Shown here one piece after another: positions 60,578 to 64,000 of a stretch of DNA of 64,000 bases. The notes beneath the pieces were generated by a model. It worked only from the letters and a program-made list of their open reading frames with translations. It was not told the DNA's origin and made no database searches. Both the position numbers and the translations under genes were made by a program. Position 1 is the stretch's first letter. Each line of letters opens with the position of its first letter. Location of the stretch: positions 1 through 64,000 of the forward strand of contig WGMA01000006.1 of NCBI GenBank assembly GCA_016125285.1, given 5' to 3'. The stretch comes from Phycisphaera sp. GTDB lineage: Bacteria; Planctomycetota; Phycisphaerae; Phycisphaerales; Zrk34.

Positions 60578-61849
60578 ATGATCGGCATCCGCACATTCCG
60601 AAACATCCACCTCGGCATCAAGACGCTGCTGCTGCACAAGCTGCGCTCGCTGCTGACGATGCTCGGCGTGGTGTTCGGCGTGGGCAGCGTCGTGGCGATG
60701 CTGTCGGTCGGCGAGGGCGCCAGCGCCGAGGCGCTCAAGCAGATCCAGAAGCTCGGGTCGCACAACATCATCATCCGCGCCGAGAAGCCGGAGAACCCCG
60801 AGCAGAACAACTCCACGCAGCGCACACGCCTGAGCACTTACGGGATCCAGTACGACGACGAGCTCCGCATCCACGAGACGTTTTCGACAATCGAGCGGTC
60901 CGTCCCCGCGAAGATCATCAACAAGGAGGCCCGCAACGGCGAGCGGTCGATGAAGGTCCGTGTCGTCGGCACGACGCCCGACTGGTTCGAGCTGATGGAC
61001 CGCCGGATCATCGACGGCCGCGTGCTGAGCTGGCACGACGAGGAGACGCTCGCGGGCGTCTGCGTCATGTCCGAGCACACCGCCCGCGAGCTGCTGGCCG
61101 GGTCGCACACCACCGGGCACGCCCTGCACATCGACGGCAACTACTACTACGTCGTCGGCATCATCGAGACCGAGGGTTCGGAGGCCGCGGGCGTGCAGAC
61201 GCCGGACTCGGCCCTGGACATCTACATCCCGCTCAGCACGTCGCGCGAGCGCTTCGGCGATCGCGACGTGCAGATCTCGACGGGCAGCTTCATCCTCGAG
61301 GAGGTTGAGCTGCATCAGCTGATCCTGCAGGTGCGCGACCTGGCGATGGTCGAACCGACCGCCGACGCCGTGAAGACCATGCTCGAGCGCTTCCACAAGC
61401 AGAAGGACTACACGATGTCTGTCCCGCTGGCGCTGCTGCGCCAGGCGAAGGAGACGCAGCGCATCTTCAACATCGTGCTCGGCTCCATCGCGGGCATCAG
61501 CCTCCTCGTCGGCGGCATCGGCATCATGAACATCATGCTCGCCTCCGTCACCGAACGCACGCGCGAGATCGGCGTCCGCCGCGCCATCGGCGCCAAGCGG
61601 CGACAGATCATCGGCCAGTTCCTCATCGAAACCGTCGTGCTCTCGCTGGTCGGCGGCCTGCTCGGTGTCGGCCTCGGCATCGCCATCCCGCAGCTCATCA
61701 CCCACTTCGCCAACATGCCCACCGTCGTCACCGCCTGGTCCGTGATCCTCTCGCTGAGCATCAGCGCCGCGGTCGGCATCGTCTTCGGCCTCTACCCGGC
61801 GTATCGCGCCGCGATGGTCGACCCCATCATCGCGCTGCGGCACGAGTAG
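60578..61849 (+). CDS. ABC transporter permease, MacB-like (FtsX domain)
   Basis: 423 residues. A first helix (LLTMLGVVFGVGSVVAML) is followed by a large periplasmic domain (about 55-290, MacB_PCD) and three C-terminal helices with the FtsX pattern: LGSIAGISLLVGGIGIMNIMLASVTERTREIGVRRAIGAK, VVLSLVGGLLGVGLGI and ISAAVGIVFGLYPAYRAA. The conserved DPIIALRHE end is present. It completes the TolC-adaptor-ATPase-permease operon. Substrate unknown. Confidence 0.93.
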   Translation: MIGIRTFRNIHLGIKTLLLHKLRSLLTMLGVVFGVGSVVAMLSVGEGASAEALKQIQKLGSHNIIIRAEKPENPEQNNSTQRTRLSTYGIQYDDELRIHETFSTIERSVPAKIINKEARNGERSMKVRVVGTTPDWFELMDRRIIDGRVLSWHDEETLAGVCVMSEHTARELLAGSHTTGHALHIDGNYYYVVGIIETEGSEAAGVQTPDSALDIYIPLSTSRERFGDRDVQISTGSFILEEVELHQLILQVRDLAMVEPTADAVKTMLERFHKQKDYTMSVPLALLRQAKETQRIFNIVLGSIAGISLLVGGIGIMNIMLASVTERTREIGVRRAIGAKRRQIIGQFLIETVVLSLVGGLLGVGLGIAIPQLITHFANMPTVVTAWSVILSLSISAAVGIVFGLYPAYRAAMVDPIIALRHE

Positions 61850-61938
61850 CGACCCGGCGGGCGTCCGGCCGCGTAGGACTTGCGGGGTCGCAGCACGTCG
61901 GCCACAATCAGCGTCGTTCACTTCGCCAAGGGGTCACC

Positions 61939-62652
61939 ATGCGAATAGTCTCACTCGTGACGTTGTTCACCGCGGTTGCTTCGGTCGGCTGCAACGCCGT
62001 GACGCACAAGCCGCAGCCGTTCGTGCTGGCGGGCCAGACGCTTGCGGTGTCCGTCAAGGTCGATCCGAAGAAGGGCGACTCGGTCAGCGGTGACCTGCAC
62101 TACCGCTTCAACGGCGAACCGTACCGGGCCGCGACGCTGCAGCTGCGGGCGAAGGAGCTCTGGGCGATCCTGCCGACCGAGCCGCTGCGTCCCGGCGACA
62201 GCGTGGCGTACTACATCGATGTGCTCCAGGGCGATGAGCACCACGCACTCGCTTCGCCGACCTCGCCGTATGTCGTGCCGGTCCTCAGCCGCCTCGACGC
62301 GCTGCTCTCGTCGGTACGTGCGAACGCAACGCACGGCTACGCTCACGAGCCGATCGTCATCCGGCTCAACGCGGAGCCAGAAGCCGTCGACTCGGCCATC
62401 GTGAACTACACGGTGCCGGGCGTGCCCGGCGAGGTCACCGCCGCGATGACGCAGGTCAGTCCGGGCCAGTTTCGGCTGGACATCCCGGCGCCAGCGGTCA
62501 CGCCGGGGCTGTGGACGTGGCGGGTCACGATGCTGGTTGAGGGCAAGCCGTTTCACATGCCCAAGGACGGGCCGGATCGGATGAACATCGTCGCCGCGCC
62601 GCGGCGCGCGGCCGACGACGGGCGGTACGACGAGAAGAACAAGCGAGAGTAA
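61939..62652 (+). CDS. exported lipoprotein of unknown function
   Basis: 237 residues. The signal peptide ends in a lipobox (VASVGC). The mature part looks like two beta-sandwich modules (LAVSVKVDPKKGDSVSGDLHYRFNGEPYRAATLQLRAKELWAIL-type strands near 30-80 and PIVIRLNAEPEAVDSAIVNYTVPG near 140-170). AAGGGG precedes the ATG. It lies 89 nt after the permease on the same strand and may or may not be part of the operon. No known family is recognised. Confidence 0.68.
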   Translation: MRIVSLVTLFTAVASVGCNAVTHKPQPFVLAGQTLAVSVKVDPKKGDSVSGDLHYRFNGEPYRAATLQLRAKELWAILPTEPLRPGDSVAYYIDVLQGDEHHALASPTSPYVVPVLSRLDALLSSVRANATHGYAHEPIVIRLNAEPEAVDSAIVNYTVPGVPGEVTAAMTQVSPGQFRLDIPAPAVTPGLWTWRVTMLVEGKPFHMPKDGPDRMNIVAAPRRAADDGRYDEKNKRE

Positions 62653-62667
62653 GCAAGGTGATCGCCG

Positions 62668-64000
62668 CTACTCGGCACGCAGCGATTCGACGAGGTTGCC
62701 GCGCAACGCGGCGATCGTCGCGACGACTGTCCACACCACGCCGCTGACGATCACGAGCCCGAGCATCACGACGATCGGTGTCACGGCGATGTGCTGCCCG
62801 GGCGCGCTGAGCGCGGGCCAGATCGCGATGCCCGCCGCGACCACGCCGCACACCAGCCCCAGCATCAGCAACGCCCAGTGCTCGCTGAGCACCAGCCACC
62901 GCAGCGTCCCGCCGCGGAAGCCGAGCGAGCGCATCAACGCCAGCTCGCTGCGGCGTTCCAGCACGTTGCGCATCACCACGAGGCCGAGCCCGACGCAGCC
63001 GAGCACGAGCCCGAGGCCGCCGAGGACGCCGAAGATCGTCAGGTACGTGTTCTGGACCTGCAGGAACATCGCCAGCCGCTTCGTCGCGGGCATGGCGTCG
63101 AAGCCGACGTCCGCCAGCGCCCGCTCGAGCGTCGACGAGGTCGCTGCGACCTTGTCGGCCGGGGCGTCGATGAGGAACACGCGGTAGGCGCTGAGCGACG
63201 GGTACCGCCGCTTGAACTGCGTGTCGCTGATCACGAGCCGGCCCTGCAGGATCGAGTCCGTGAGCGTGCCGACGATCACGACGTCGAACGGCTTGCCCGC
63301 CTCGTCGGTGTAGGTGATCGTGTCGCCGATCGACTTGTGCAGGATGTAGGTCGCGGCGTTGCCGTCGACGATCGCCGGGACGGGCTGATCGGGTTGGGCG
63401 TCGTTGGCGGCGAGCAATGCCCAGGGCTTGGAGCCCGAGTTGTCGCCGCGCGTGCCGGAAAACGCGAACGCGTCGCGCTCGGCGAGTTGTGCAGGGTCGA
63501 CGCCAAGCAGGGGCGGTGTCTGCGGCTTGTTGAGGTTGAGGCAGCTGGCGTCGTCGCCGGCGCGGAGCCGCATCGACACGAAGGAGACGCCCGCAACGTC
63601 GTCCTTGTACAGGCCGAACTGGTCGAGGCCGGCCTGCGTGTTGAGGTCGTGGTAGACCGGCAGCGACGACTCGGCGTAGAGCGCGAAGCCGCCCGTGCCG
63701 CTCTGCCGCTCGAGCGCCTCGCCCGACGGGTCCTGCCGGAACGCGTTGATCGACGCGATGAGGAACACGGCGCACGCGAGCATGGACACGGTCGCGAGGC
63801 TGCGTCCGCTGCGCCGCCCGCCGTTGCGCCAGCCTAGGCGTGCGATGGTCGGCGCGGTCGCGGCGTGTGACGACGACGTGCCCGCGCCCGCCGCGCGCAG
63901 CAGCGAGCCGGTGATGCACAGGCCGCCGATCAGCAGCAGTGAGCCGGCGCTGAAAAAACTGCCCGCCAGTTCTTCGCCGTGAGCCCCCGACATCGCCGCG
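62668..64000 (-). CDS. FtsX-domain ABC transporter permease (C-terminal part, runs off the window)
   Basis: At least 441 residues; the frame stays open to the edge, so the start is outside. The C-terminal FtsX block is TIFGVLGGLGLVLGCVGLGLVVMRNVLERRSELALMRSLGF, followed by the helices WALLMLGLVCGVVAAGIAI and VMLGLVIVSGVVWTVVATIAALRGN, and the end LVESLRAE is typical. The preceding 300 residues are an extracytoplasmic domain flanked by further helices, and a first helix pair is at the visible N-terminus. Full-length members of this type have two FtsX units. It faces the MacB-like operon tail to tail. Confidence 0.85.
   Translation of the reverse strand, partial: AAMSGAHGEELAGSFFSAGSLLLIGGLCITGSLLRAAGAGTSSSHAATAPTIARLGWRNGGRRSGRSLATVSMLACAVFLIASINAFRQDPSGEALERQSGTGGFALYAESSLPVYHDLNTQAGLDQFGLYKDDVAGVSFVSMRLRAGDDASCLNLNKPQTPPLLGVDPAQLAERDAFAFSGTRGDNSGSKPWALLAANDAQPDQPVPAIVDGNAATYILHKSIGDTITYTDEAGKPFDVVIVGTLTDSILQGRLVISDTQFKRRYPSLSAYRVFLIDAPADKVAATSSTLERALADVGFDAMPATKRLAMFLQVQNTYLTIFGVLGGLGLVLGCVGLGLVVMRNVLERRSELALMRSLGFRGGTLRWLVLSEHWALLMLGLVCGVVAAGIAIWPALSAPGQHIAVTPIVVMLGLVIVSGVVWTVVATIAALRGNLVESLRAE

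Noticed and set aside
1-64000. tRNA, rRNA or CRISPR arrays
   Set aside because: No T-loop-like motif with acceptor pairing was seen in the intergenic regions, and no regularly spaced repeats with unique spacers. The only tandem repeats are coding or short-period intergenic ones.

Overview
The window is strongly G+C-rich and almost fully coding. It reads as a Gram-negative member of the Planctomycetota, most likely class Phycisphaerae. The pointers are an LEPRxLL-type surface protein, a PVC-type CxxCH cytochrome/propeller protein, a giant Ser/Thr kinase with extracytoplasmic FGE and propeller regions, a DUF3604 protein, lipid A synthesis (lpxB) and outer-membrane efflux and secretion parts. 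This is inferred from protein content; no rRNA gene is present to settle it.

Layout. 1-2256 (minus): a two-partner secretion pair, the TpsB transporter followed by the cut-off start of its TpsA exoprotein. 2502-3494: a polyprenyl diphosphate synthase. 3550-8050 (minus): a tight run of eight genes, made of an Lgt-like membrane protein, a radical SAM protein of the MJ0619/tetraether-lipid-synthase type and six small membrane proteins, several of them apparent paralogs. 8260-13059 (minus): the giant kinase. 13459-17428: the LEPRxLL surface protein and a zinc-ribbon/degenerate-receiver protein. 17444-19357: a Tat-exported protein divergent from a uronate isomerase homolog. 19561-23640: three paralogs with an N-terminal transposase-like HTH, an acidic linker and a C-terminal zinc ribbon, with one membrane-anchored protein among them. 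23724-28428: a methyltransferase, a DUF3604 protein and an esterase-like protein.

28432-33724: a TetR regulator divergent from an RND efflux adaptor and pump, with a palindromic operator between them. 33729-36320 (minus): the PVC cytochrome. 37174-38310: recA. 38896-45784: nuoJKLMN, the membrane arm of complex I without the nuoA-I genes. 45846-49113: a universal stress protein, lpxB, a zinc-finger protein and an alpha/beta hydrolase, set among inverted repeats. 49312-51003 (minus): ilvD. 51158-55970: five sugar-metabolism genes (two TIM-barrel isomerases, two Gfo/Idh/MocA dehydrogenases and deoC). 56108-61849: a TolC - HlyD-like adaptor - MacB-like ATPase - permease export operon, then a lipoprotein and a convergent FtsX-type permease that runs off the end.

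The two strongest candidates for something undescribed are the HTH/zinc-ribbon family and the Lgt-like/radical SAM/small-membrane-protein operon. The zinc ribbons of the three paralogs have the same CX2C-X16-CX2C spacing as the nearby degenerate receiver protein. A further theme is short intergenic repeats that intrude on genes: one separates the Shine-Dalgarno of nuoL from its start codon, another codes for the last ten residues of LpxB, and a G-rich one codes for the tail of the Lgt-like protein.
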